A stretch of 64,000 bases of DNA. Origin: Anaeromassilibacillus sp. An200 (GTDB lineage Bacteria > Bacillota > Clostridia > Oscillospirales > Acutalibacteraceae). A program made the position numbers and the translations under genes. This document shows, piece after piece, positions 33,640 through 42,402 of the stretch (the first letter of the stretch is position 1; each line of letters opens with the position of its first letter). Location: the NCBI RefSeq assembly GCF_002160025.1, contig NZ_NFJU01000015.1:1-64000 (forward strand). The letters are read 5' to 3'. Below the pieces are notes generated by a model. It saw nothing but the letters and a program-made list of their open reading frames with translations. It did not search any database and had not been told where the DNA came from.

Positions 33640-33668
33640 CTCTTGATCCAAAGGCTCTGGAAGCAGAA

Positions 33669-36137
33669 TCATCCTTTCCAGAGGAAAAGCAGGACGCGTT
33701 TCCAAAGCGGAAGCTTTTGGGCCGCCTTCCCATAAACCTGAGTCAGAAGGCTGCGGGCCTCCCTGCGCTCCTCCTCTGTCACACCATTGCGGCTGAACTT
33801 CGCCTTTTCCGCCAACTCACGCAGCCTCGGCTCCATCTCCGAGCCAAAACGCACAGCGCCGAGCGCATGGCGGTACATCAGCGCAACGGAACGGTTCGCA
33901 GGCAGACGGAGATACCGCTTTTCCCGAAGCGAGCGGCGAAGGAGGAAAAGCAAAACCAGCAGGGCGCAAAACAAAATCACGCCCAGTACACAGAGCAGAA
34001 CCTGCCAAACAGGAGAAGCGCCCTCCTCTTCTTGCTCCGCATAAGACATCAAAGACGAGGAATTTTCCTGCACAGGATGCGAACTCACCGGCTGGGAAGC
34101 GGAAGAAGCTTCTTCCGGTGCGGAGGAAAGCTCTTCCGGTTCAGAGGATACCGGCTCGCTTTCCGTTTCATTGGAAACCATGGGAACCGTGCCGCCGCCT
34201 GGGGTCGCTTCCACAGGAACCCAGCCGAAGCCGGGGCAATAGGCTTCCGCCCACGCATGGGAGCGGCTGTCCTTAACTTCCACCCAACCCTCTGGCCCGG
34301 CTTCCTCCAGCTCATCCCAGGAAAGGGCAAAACCCTCCACATAGCGGGCCGGAATTCCCATGGAACGCAGCAGCATCACCGCGGTACTTGCAAAATGGAC
34401 ACAATATCCCTCATGGCTTTCCGTCACAAAATATTCGATGAAATCCTCACCCTGCGGCGTTTGCGGCGCGTCGAGAGAATAAGTCGCCGATGTGGAAACC
34501 ATCAGCTCCACCTGGGAGATCACATTGTCAAACGGAAGGCCCTCCGACTGTGCGCCCGGATAGAAGGAATCCAGCAAGGTTTCCTTGAGATCCTCCGGCA
34601 CATCCAGGTAATGATCATAGACAAAGGTGGAGTATTCCGTTTCCTCCTCCATCCAGGTATGCAGCGGTTCAGGCAAAGCAGCCAGAAGATCGTCCGGCAC
34701 CGGCGTGCAGTACAGCTTCCGCATCTCCTCGCGGGCATATTCCGAGCCGTCCAGATAGTACAGGCCCTCAGGGAAAGGAAGCTCCTGACTGCTTGGATCA
34801 TTCGTCTGGACACATTGCAGATAGGCTTCCGCCGCCAGCTCCCGATCTCCATACAGAAACGAACTCTGCACATCCAGGCAGTCCATGCTGTACTCCAGAG
34901 GAGCCGTCAGCCAATCCCCCCGTAAAAATGAGTCATGAACATAGTCCGCTTCCGGAAATTCCTCGGGCGTGGTGGCAAGAGCATATGGGGCATAAAGGAT
35001 TTCCCGGCTTGCCCCCACATTGCGCACGCTTACCCGAATGCTGGAAAACAAATCCTTCCCCAGAAAACCGGAAAGATTTAACGGGGAAGTCCCGGCAAGG
35101 CTCTCCTCCAAAAGCGCATACTCGTCTTGCGGAAGCTGGCTCCAGCTGCTTCCGTTGTAAACGCTGCCGGTAAATCCACGCAGGCGCAGGTCGGTTCCCC
35201 GGCTGCTCTGCACCTCCAAAACGGTTTTTCCGGAAAAGCCATCGGTCTGGTTTTCCAAATTTGCCTGATCCCGGCTGCCGGAAAACAGAAGGGAATTGGT
35301 GACCTGCTCAACCAGCCTCTGTCCTGTTGTCTCTAAAGAAACACGCAAATCATCCACCTGTTCCGGACGCTGGTATTCTTCCGCCGGAATGGCAAAAAGG
35401 AGCAGGGACACCACCCCGGCCATGAGAGTCAGCATAAGAAAGGAAGCTGCCGGCAAGCGCTGTATTCCCGAGGAAAAGTTTTGTTTCCCCACACAGCAGC
35501 GCGCCCGGGAAGGCAAAAATGCCAGCCCCGCCCAAAACACCAGGAGCATTGCCATCGCACACAGATTCGGCGTAATGGTAAACATCAGCGCGGCAAGCAG
35601 GAACGGGAATGTAAACACAAAAGCACACACAAAGCTTCTGCGGCGGAACACCGCCCAGGAGAGAGCCCCCGCCACTGGAACCATACAGGCTCCCACAAAC
35701 ATCGTGCAGCATCTCTGCCGCTCCAAATCCGTCATTTCCTCCACCAGAAAAGTGGGGAATTCAAACGGAGAGTTTTCTGTATATGCCTTTGTGATACAGT
35801 TGACGGTACAGAGAAAGCCCTGTACAATTTCGCCCTGAAACCTCCACAAAAAAAGGCAGAGCGCGGCCGAGAGCAGGAACAGGAGGATATCCGCAAAACG
35901 CCAGCGGTACCCGGCTGTCAAAAGCAGGCTGAGACAGGCTGCAAGCGCTAAAAGCAGCGGCAGATGCGCCGGAAGGGCAAAGCTGCTGACAAAGGCCCAT
36001 GCCGTACCGGCCAAACCAAGAAACAGCAGCAAGCATCCAATCAGCAGGCTTCCCCAGCCATGCCCGCCCCCCTGCCGAACCTCCGGCGCCTGCATAAAGA
36101 GGGCAGAATATGTTTCATGTCTTTTCTTCCATTTCAT
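33669..36137 (-). CDS. Transglutaminase-like membrane protein
   Basis: This 822-residue protein has six or more transmembrane helices in residues 30-260 and a large extracytoplasmic region. A transglutaminase-like core contains C579 in GYCVHFAST, H627 in RSHAWAEAY and E643 in VPVEATPG. A Ser/Glu-rich linker (about 650-690) precedes a last helix (about 700-722) and a cytoplasmic tail. With the DUF58 and MoxR genes upstream it forms the common moxR-DUF58-TgpA set. The physiological substrate of these systems is unknown. Confidence 0.9.
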   Translation of the reverse strand: MKWKKRHETYSALFMQAPEVRQGGGHGWGSLLIGCLLLFLGLAGTAWAFVSSFALPAHLPLLLALAACLSLLLTAGYRWRFADILLFLLSAALCLFLWRFQGEIVQGFLCTVNCITKAYTENSPFEFPTFLVEEMTDLERQRCCTMFVGACMVPVAGALSWAVFRRRSFVCAFVFTFPFLLAALMFTITPNLCAMAMLLVFWAGLAFLPSRARCCVGKQNFSSGIQRLPAASFLMLTLMAGVVSLLLFAIPAEEYQRPEQVDDLRVSLETTGQRLVEQVTNSLLFSGSRDQANLENQTDGFSGKTVLEVQSSRGTDLRLRGFTGSVYNGSSWSQLPQDEYALLEESLAGTSPLNLSGFLGKDLFSSIRVSVRNVGASREILYAPYALATTPEEFPEADYVHDSFLRGDWLTAPLEYSMDCLDVQSSFLYGDRELAAEAYLQCVQTNDPSSQELPFPEGLYYLDGSEYAREEMRKLYCTPVPDDLLAALPEPLHTWMEEETEYSTFVYDHYLDVPEDLKETLLDSFYPGAQSEGLPFDNVISQVELMVSTSATYSLDAPQTPQGEDFIEYFVTESHEGYCVHFASTAVMLLRSMGIPARYVEGFALSWDELEEAGPEGWVEVKDSRSHAWAEAYCPGFGWVPVEATPGGGTVPMVSNETESEPVSSEPEELSSAPEEASSASQPVSSHPVQENSSSLMSYAEQEEEGASPVWQVLLCVLGVILFCALLVLLFLLRRSLREKRYLRLPANRSVALMYRHALGAVRFGSEMEPRLRELAEKAKFSRNGVTEEERREARSLLTQVYGKAAQKLPLWKRVLLFLWKG

Positions 36138-36140
36138 AGG

Positions 36141-37283
36141 CTATAGTTCCACTTCCGCCAGACAGTCATCCAAACGATCCGGCCTGACGGGAATCACAAC
36201 GTCATGCGAAATTTCCTGTTCCTGCTTTGTTCCGCAGAGAAGGACGGTAACACGTTCCGCATTTCCCGCTTCCAACAAACCCGTCAGCCGCTCCGGCGAA
36301 CACTTCGGCGTAATATAAATCAAATGCGCGCATTTTTTCCAGTGCTCCTCCCGGAACAGCTCAAGGACCGGAAAAGCCGGAGGCACGCTTCGTGACAACA
36401 GGACCTCCAAAATTTCGGAAGCCTCCTCTTCCCCGTCAAAGCCCTGTGAGCCAAGCTCCGCATCCTCCGGCCAGAATACCTGTGCCGGGATCCCATGTTC
36501 CACCAAAAGAAAGGCCAGACGGGAAAAGGTCTCCATAATACAATCATTTTCCAGCAGCTGAGACCCACACTCCACCAGAAAGCGGATGGATCGCTCCGCG
36601 GAGCTTCCTCCCTCCCGCACGATCCATTCTCCCTGCTTGGCAGACAGCTTCCAATGAATCCGGCTCAGCGGATCACCGGGCTGGTAGGAACGAACGTCAA
36701 AGGGATCCGAGGGATCGTTCCCCGGCGCCGTGGGCAAAGACAGCTCCGCAAAATCCGGGAGAAGACAGTTTTCGGTGACAGCGGCAGGAGCGGGAGTGCG
36801 GGACGGAAGAACAAACACCGCCGCGGATTCCTTCACACGGACAGGAAGGGAAAACAGCCGCAGAAAGTCAAGCCCTCTTGCCCGGCGGACAGTACAGGAC
36901 AGCTTTCCGCAGCACGCGGACCGGCAGGGCTGCTCCATCACAGCTTCGCCCGCAAAAAAGGGGAATGACAGCAGCTCCCGCTCCGTTTCCCCGCCAAGTG
37001 CGTTGGAAATCTCAATGGTTACACGCAGACAGGGAATCGGAAACAGCCGGCTGCTTTTCGCCCGGATCATAAATGAAAATGGCTCTTTCTTCTCCACCGC
37101 CGCCTTGGATGCCTGCGCACGCACTCCGGCAAAACGGAATGACAGCAGAAGCCAGACAAACGACAGCACCGGAAGAATCAGCAGAAAAAGGAATACAAGA
37201 TAAGACAGATATCCCCGAAAGAAAATAAAAAACAAACCGCCCGCCGCAAGGACGGCCAGATATGCCAAACGCCTGCCCCACAT
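36141..37283 (-). CDS. DUF58 domain protein
   Basis: This 380-residue protein starts at ATG 37283, 4 nt after the MoxR stop. Two N-terminal transmembrane helices (about 5-45) are followed by a soluble region with the DUF58 signature DVRSYQPGDPLSRIHWKLSAKQGEWIVRE near 215-245 and a von Willebrand A-like C-terminal part. DUF58 proteins act with MoxR AAA ATPases. The next gene starts 3 nt downstream, so the operon is tight. Confidence 0.92.
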   Translation of the reverse strand: MWGRRLAYLAVLAAGGLFFIFFRGYLSYLVFLFLLILPVLSFVWLLLSFRFAGVRAQASKAAVEKKEPFSFMIRAKSSRLFPIPCLRVTIEISNALGGETERELLSFPFFAGEAVMEQPCRSACCGKLSCTVRRARGLDFLRLFSLPVRVKESAAVFVLPSRTPAPAAVTENCLLPDFAELSLPTAPGNDPSDPFDVRSYQPGDPLSRIHWKLSAKQGEWIVREGGSSAERSIRFLVECGSQLLENDCIMETFSRLAFLLVEHGIPAQVFWPEDAELGSQGFDGEEEASEILEVLLSRSVPPAFPVLELFREEHWKKCAHLIYITPKCSPERLTGLLEAGNAERVTVLLCGTKQEQEISHDVVIPVRPDRLDDCLAEVEL

Positions 37284-37287
37284 AGCT

Positions 37288-38226
37288 TTACTTGTGGAGC
37301 GCGGGCTGCGGCACCGCGCGCAGAATCTCCGCCAGCACATCGAAAGCCGTCTTTCCGCTGATGCGCGCTTTGGCGCTGAGCTTGACGCGGTGCGACATCA
37401 CATCGAGGAACACCGCGGCTGCATCCTGCGGCACGACATAATCTCTCCCCTCCAGATACGCACCCGCGCGGCTCATGGCGGCCAATGCCAGCGTTGCGCG
37501 GGGGCTGGCTCCCAGGCGCAGTTCCTCGCTCTCTCTGGTCGCGTTCGCAAGCCGGACCAGATACCGGCTCATTTCCTGGGAAAGATAGATCTGATCGGTT
37601 TCCGCGCGCATCCGCAGAAGCTCCTCGCTTTGGATTACCGTCTCAGCGGCCGGTTCCGGCTCGGAACCGGGTTGGCGGCTCATCAGAATCCGCTCCTCAT
37701 CCTCCGGGCTGGGATATCCCATGCTCAGCCGCACCATAAAGCGATCCAGCTGGGACTCCGGCAGCGGCTGCGTACCCGCCGATCCCTCCGGGTTCTGCGT
37801 GGCAATCACGATAAACGGAGGGGGAATGCGGCGCGTCACGCCGTCCACGGTCAGCTGCCCTTCCTCCATTACCTCCAGCAGCGCGCTTTGGGTTTTCGGG
37901 CTGGCACGGTTGATCTCGTCTCCCAGGAACAGATTGCACACCGCCGCACCGGGACGGTATTGCAGCTTACCCGTTGCCGGATCCGGCACGGAGTAGCCCG
38001 TGATATCCGACGGCGTAACATCCGGCGTGAATTGGAGCCTGCGAAACCGAAGTGCCATTGCCCTCGCAAACGCGAGCGCCAGCGTTGTTTTGCCGACGCC
38101 GGGAATATCCTCCAGCAAAATGTGGCCTCCGGCCAGGATGGTCATATAAACCTTTCGGACGATGTCATCCTTTCCGATCACCGTCTTTTTGACTTCTTTG
38201 AGAATTCTCTGTGATATTTCCTGCAT
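37288..38226 (-). CDS. MoxR family AAA ATPase
   Basis: This 312-residue ATPase starts at ATG 38226, 5 nt after GGAGGACG. Walker A is G43VGKTTLA, Walker B is CNLFLGDEINRASPKTQSALLEVM, and sensor 1 is FIVIATQNPEG; the C-terminal lid is also present. MoxR proteins act as chaperone-like ATPases that load metals or assemble partner complexes. An apparent leader terminator lies between its promoter and ribosome binding site. Confidence 0.95.
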   Translation of the reverse strand: MQEISQRILKEVKKTVIGKDDIVRKVYMTILAGGHILLEDIPGVGKTTLALAFARAMALRFRRLQFTPDVTPSDITGYSVPDPATGKLQYRPGAAVCNLFLGDEINRASPKTQSALLEVMEEGQLTVDGVTRRIPPPFIVIATQNPEGSAGTQPLPESQLDRFMVRLSMGYPSPEDEERILMSRQPGSEPEPAAETVIQSEELLRMRAETDQIYLSQEMSRYLVRLANATRESEELRLGASPRATLALAAMSRAGAYLEGRDYVVPQDAAAVFLDVMSHRVKLSAKARISGKTAFDVLAEILRAVPQPALHK

Positions 38227-38239
38227 AAAAACGTCCTCC

Positions 38240-38262
38240 AAAAAACAGCTGCCAAGCAGCTG
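38240..38262 (-). terminator. Short terminator-like hairpin in the moxR leader
   Basis: On the minus strand CAGCTGC-TTG-GCAGCTG is followed at once by TTTTTT and then the GGAGG ribosome binding site. It lies downstream of the promoter and so could attenuate the operon. Confidence 0.6.
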
Positions 38263-38283
38263 GGTCAACCTGTCACTGAGGGT

Positions 38284-38312
38284 ATTATAGCAAATTCCTC
38301 CCTCCCTCTCAA
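38284..38312 (-). promoter_or_regulatory. Promoter of the moxR operon
   Basis: On the minus strand TTGAGA (38307-38312) and TATAAT (38284-38289) are 17 bp apart. Confidence 0.65.
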
Positions 38313-38353
38313 CCAATTCTGTCAACTTTCCCAATGCTTCACAGAAAATTTTC

Positions 38354-38382
38354 TTGCAAAGCGCCCGGTGCTCGCCTACAAT
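38354..38382 (+). promoter_or_regulatory. Promoter of the aldehyde dehydrogenase gene
   Basis: TTGCAA (38354-38359) and TACAAT (38377-38382) are 17 bp apart, 51 bp before the gene. Confidence 0.65.
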
Positions 38383-38433
38383 AAAGACAGATGGCGCAAA
38401 ACAACGCGCGCCGGAACAGGAGGAAGAATTGAT

Positions 38434-39804
38434 ATGGAACATTGCGAAGAAGCCCTCAGCCGCCAGCGGCGCTTTTTTGAATCCGGGGTGACGCTTTCCG
38501 CCGGTTTCCGGCTCGCCGCCCTGAAACGTCTTGCCGACGCGATGAAAGAATATGAAACCCGACTGCTCACCGCCCTGCGGGAGGATCTCGGAAAATCCTC
38601 CTTTGAAGCATATGCCACGGAGCTTGGCGTGGTTTATGAGGAAATCCGGGAACTGCGCGCCCACCTAAAAAACTGGATGCGGCCAAAGCCGGTACGCGGC
38701 CCGCTGACACAGTTTCCCTGCGTGTGCTCCGTCCGGCCGGAGCCGCTTGGCGTGGTGCTGATCCTCTCCCCCTGGAACTACCCCGTACAGCTCACTCTGG
38801 CTCCGCTTGCCGCGGCTCTCGCCGCAGGAAACTGCGCCGTGGTAAAGCCCTCCCGCTATGCCGCCAAAACAGCCGTCGTTCTGGAGGACATGCTGCGAAG
38901 CGCTTTCCCCTCCGGCCTTGTCACGGTTTTCCAGGGCGGAGCGGCCGTTAACCAGGAATTGCTTGCCCTGAAATTTGATCATATCTTTTTTACCGGAAGT
39001 CCCGCTGTCGGACGTGTGGTGATGGAAGCTGCTGCCAAGCATCTCACACCCGTAACGCTGGAGCTGGGCGGAAAAAGCCCCTGCATCGTGGACGAAACGG
39101 CGGATATCGCGCTGGCCGCACGGCGGATCGCCTGGGGAAAGCTGCTGAACGCAGGCCAAACCTGCGTGGCTCCCGACTACGTACTGATCCACGAAACCAT
39201 GCTGCACAGCTTCGCACGTGAATTTGCCGGGGCGGTGCGCCGCATGTACGGCGAGGAACCGATACAGAATCCCGAATACGGAAAAATTATCAACGAAAAA
39301 CATATGGAACGCCTCAAGCTTCTTTTGCAGCGCGGTACGCCCATTACCGGCGGCACCTTCTCCGACCGCAGCCGCAAAATTGCCCCTACTCTTTTAACAG
39401 GCGTATCCTGGGACAGCCCTGTGATGCAGGAAGAAATTTTCGGACCCATCCTGCCCCTGATTCCCTATCGCAGTTTTTCGCAGGCATTGGCCGAAATTCG
39501 CAAGCGTCCGAAGCCGCTGGCTCTGTATCTCTTTACGCATGATCCCGATCACGAACGCCGCGCGCTGCGCGAAGTCAGTTTCGGCGGCGGCTGTGTCAAC
39601 GATGTGGTCGTTCACCTGACCAACCCGCACATGCCGTTCGGCGGCGTTGGGGAAAGCGGAATGGGCGCGTACCACGGCAAGGCGGGATTCCTCACCTTCT
39701 CCCACCAAAAAAGCATCCTGAAAAAATCCACCGCCGTCGACTTGCCCGTCCGTTACCCGCCCTACGCCGGAAAGCTGCCGATCGTACGGCTTCTCATGCG
39801 ATAA
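38434..39804 (+). CDS. Aldehyde dehydrogenase, class 3 type
   Basis: This 456-residue NAD(P)-dependent enzyme starts after AGGAGGAAG. The catalytic C244 lies in LNAGQTCVAPDYVL and the general base E210 in LELGGKSP; SPWNYPVQLTLAPL and FFTGSPAVGR line the cofactor site. Length (about 450) and motifs place it with fatty-aldehyde or class 3 dehydrogenases. The C-terminus is hydrophobic to basic (YAGKLPIVRLLMR). It lies 14 bp before a sirtuin gene and shares its promoter, so both consume or supply NAD in one transcript. Confidence 0.94.
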   Translation: MEHCEEALSRQRRFFESGVTLSAGFRLAALKRLADAMKEYETRLLTALREDLGKSSFEAYATELGVVYEEIRELRAHLKNWMRPKPVRGPLTQFPCVCSVRPEPLGVVLILSPWNYPVQLTLAPLAAALAAGNCAVVKPSRYAAKTAVVLEDMLRSAFPSGLVTVFQGGAAVNQELLALKFDHIFFTGSPAVGRVVMEAAAKHLTPVTLELGGKSPCIVDETADIALAARRIAWGKLLNAGQTCVAPDYVLIHETMLHSFAREFAGAVRRMYGEEPIQNPEYGKIINEKHMERLKLLLQRGTPITGGTFSDRSRKIAPTLLTGVSWDSPVMQEEIFGPILPLIPYRSFSQALAEIRKRPKPLALYLFTHDPDHERRALREVSFGGGCVNDVVVHLTNPHMPFGGVGESGMGAYHGKAGFLTFSHQKSILKKSTAVDLPVRYPPYAGKLPIVRLLMR

Positions 39805-39818
39805 AGGAGGCCTTTCAG

Positions 39819-40547
39819 ATGAATGATATCGAACAGCTGCAAGCATGGATCGATGAAAGCTGCCGGATTGTCTTTTTCGGCGGCGCAGGCGTCTCCACGG
39901 AAAGCGGAATCCCGGATTTCCGGAGCACAGACGGCCTTTACAACCAAAAATACAAATATCCGCCTGAAACCATGCTGAGCCACACCATGTACGAGCGGCA
40001 CACGGAGGAATTTTACGAGTTTTACCGGGACAAGCTTCTGTACCCAAACGCACAGCCAAACGCGGCGCATAAAAAGCTCGCGGAACTGGAACAGGCCGGG
40101 CGGCTCTCCGCTGTGGTGACGCAGAATATCGATGGGCTTCATCAGGCCGCCGGCAGCCGTACCGTCTATGAGCTGCATGGCTCTGTGCTGCGCAACTATT
40201 GTTTGAAATGCCACAAGCAGTATGACCTCGACTTCATGCTGCACAGCGAGGGAGTGCCACACTGCACCTGCGGCGGCGTGATCAAGCCGGATGTGGTTCT
40301 GTATGAAGAGAGTCTGGACGAGGCCACGATTCAACATTCGGTACAGGCCATCGCGTCCGCCGATATGCTGATCATCGCGGGAACCTCTCTGGCGGTTTAC
40401 CCGGCAAGCGGGTTAATCCGTTACTTTGAGGGAAACCGCCTCGCCGTAATCAACCGCAGTCCCACCCCGATGGATGAACAGGCCGGCCTGCTCATCAACG
40501 GAAGCGTCGGCCAGGTACTGAGCCAAATCAAGGTCCACCCGGTTTGA
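39819..40547 (+). CDS. cobB: NAD-dependent protein deacylase (sirtuin)
   Basis: This 242-residue protein starts after AAAGGAGG. The sirtuin core is complete: GAGVSTESGIPDFRS binds NAD, TQNIDGLHQAAGS holds the invariant asparagine and aspartate, and VYELHGSVLRNYC holds the catalytic histidine. Cysteine pairs (YCLKC and HCTC) bind zinc, and GTSLAVYPASGL ends the Rossmann fold. It removes acetyl or other acyl groups from lysines. The specificity residues cannot be judged with confidence. It is co-transcribed with the aldehyde dehydrogenase. Confidence 0.95.
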   Translation: MNDIEQLQAWIDESCRIVFFGGAGVSTESGIPDFRSTDGLYNQKYKYPPETMLSHTMYERHTEEFYEFYRDKLLYPNAQPNAAHKKLAELEQAGRLSAVVTQNIDGLHQAAGSRTVYELHGSVLRNYCLKCHKQYDLDFMLHSEGVPHCTCGGVIKPDVVLYEESLDEATIQHSVQAIASADMLIIAGTSLAVYPASGLIRYFEGNRLAVINRSPTPMDEQAGLLINGSVGQVLSQIKVHPV

Positions 40548-40563
40548 CCAAACGGAAAACAGG

Positions 40564-40613
40564 AAGCCCCTTTCCCGCAAACGGCATGAACCGCATGCGG
40601 GAAAGGGGCTTTT
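40564..40613. terminator. Bidirectional intrinsic terminator
   Basis: AAGCCCCTTTCCCGCA and TGCGGGAAAGGGGCTTTT form a perfect 16-bp stem between converging operons. Confidence 0.92.
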
Positions 40614-40647
40614 CCATTTTCCTATCAGGGGTGGGGTCGACACCAGA

Positions 40648-42402
40648 TTAATGTGCAAACTGGCTGTTGTAGAGCTCCGCGTAAAAGCCGCCCTTTTGCA
40701 GCAGGCTTTCATGGTTGCCCTGTTCGATGATGCTTCCATCGCGCATCACGAGAATCACATCGGCCTCGCGGATGGTGGAAAGGCGGTGCGCCACAATGAA
40801 GCTGGTGCGGCCCTCCATCAAGCGGGCAAAGGCCTCCTGCACCTTCAGCTCCGTGCGGGTGTCGATCGAGGAGGTTGCTTCGTCGAGAATGAGCATCGGC
40901 GGGCGGCAGAGCATCACACGCGCAATGCAGAGGAGCTGCTTTTGTCCCTGAGACAGGCTTCCGCCGTCCTCGGTGATCTCCGTGTCATAGCCCTTCGGCA
41001 GGCGGCGGATGAAACCATGCGCATGGCTGGCCTTGGCAGCGGCGATCATTTCCTCCTCCGTTGCGTCCGGGCGTCCCATCATAATATTTTCCCGGATGGT
41101 GCCGGTTTTGAGCCAGGTCTCCTGCAACACCATGCCGTAGCCGCTGCGCAGGCTCCGGCGCGTCACTTCACGGATGTCCTCCCCTTCCACGCAAATGGAA
41201 CCGCTTCGGACATCGTAAAAGCGCATCAGCAAATTGATGATCGTGGTTTTGCCGCAGCCTGTCGGGCCGACGATCGCCACACGCTGGCCGGGCTTGACGG
41301 TCAGGTTAAAATCCCGGATCAGAGGACGCTTGGGATCGTAGGAGAATTCCACATCATGCAGGGACACATTTCCCTGTACAGCCTTGAGCTCCACGGCGTT
41401 TTCCGCGTCCGGGATCTGGGGCTCTTCCTCGATCAATTCAAAGATACGCCCCGCGCACGCAAGTGCGTTTTGCAGCTCCGTGACAACACCGGAAATCTCA
41501 TTGAATGGCTTGGTATACTGGTTTGCATAGCTGAGCAGACAGGTCAAATCACCCACGGTAATCGCCCCGCCGATCGCGATAAGCGCACCGGTCAGGCCGA
41601 CCGCCGCATACACCACACTGTTGACAAAGCGGGTGGCGGGATTGGTGATGGAGGAAAAGAACGTCGCGCGAAGCGAACACTTTTCCAGCTTTTCATTGAT
41701 CTCATCAAACTGCTCCAGCGCCTCATCCTCATGGGAAAAGGCCTGCACCACCTTCTGATTGCCGATCATCTCATCGATCAGCGCCGTCTGGCGGCCGCGC
41801 GTTTCCGACTGAAGCTTGAACATCGCATACGTCCGCCGGGCAATAAAGCTGGCGACAAAGAGTGAAATCGGCGTAAGCAGCACCACCAGAAGGGTGATTC
41901 CCGCATGAATGGACAGCATGAAGCCCAATGTGCCGAGAATGGTGAGCACACCGGTGAACAGCTGCGTAAAGCCCAAAAGCAGACCGTCGGCAAACTGATC
42001 CACATCTGCAATCACGCGGCTGACAATCTCGCCGTGCGAATGGGCATCCAGATATTTGAGCGGAAGAATCTGGATTTTGCGGAAGGCTTCCGAACGCACA
42101 TCCCGCACCACCTGAAAGGTGATCTTGTTGTTGATGGTGTTCATCAGCCATTGCAGCAGCGAAGTAATTGCCACCAAAACTCCGATTTTCAAAAGGATCG
42201 CCGCAATCGCGGCGAAATCCACCTGTCCCGCACCGAGAATCCGATCGATCGCGTCACCGACCAGCACAGGAACATACAGCGTGAGCGCCACCGTAACAGC
42301 AGCAAACAGGATGGAAAGAACAATGAGGACACGGTATTTTTTGAGACGGTGCAGCACCTTGCGCAAGGCTTCCCGCTGCACATACGGATTTTTCTCCATC
42401 AC
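40648..42402 (-). CDS. ABC exporter subunit with canonical ATP site residues
   Basis: This 584-residue fusion has six transmembrane helices (about 25-330) and a C-terminal ATPase. Walker A is GPTGCGKTT and Walker B is MLILDEATSSID with the catalytic glutamate. The signature is LSQGQKQLL, a degenerate form of LSGGQ. It is the partner of the upstream exporter gene, with a 4-nt overlap, and resembles one half of BmrCD/LmrCD-type multidrug exporters. Confidence 0.94.
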   Translation of the reverse strand: MMEKNPYVQREALRKVLHRLKKYRVLIVLSILFAAVTVALTLYVPVLVGDAIDRILGAGQVDFAAIAAILLKIGVLVAITSLLQWLMNTINNKITFQVVRDVRSEAFRKIQILPLKYLDAHSHGEIVSRVIADVDQFADGLLLGFTQLFTGVLTILGTLGFMLSIHAGITLLVVLLTPISLFVASFIARRTYAMFKLQSETRGRQTALIDEMIGNQKVVQAFSHEDEALEQFDEINEKLEKCSLRATFFSSITNPATRFVNSVVYAAVGLTGALIAIGGAITVGDLTCLLSYANQYTKPFNEISGVVTELQNALACAGRIFELIEEEPQIPDAENAVELKAVQGNVSLHDVEFSYDPKRPLIRDFNLTVKPGQRVAIVGPTGCGKTTIINLLMRFYDVRSGSICVEGEDIREVTRRSLRSGYGMVLQETWLKTGTIRENIMMGRPDATEEEMIAAAKASHAHGFIRRLPKGYDTEITEDGGSLSQGQKQLLCIARVMLCRPPMLILDEATSSIDTRTELKVQEAFARLMEGRTSFIVAHRLSTIREADVILVMRDGSIIEQGNHESLLQKGGFYAELYNSQFAH

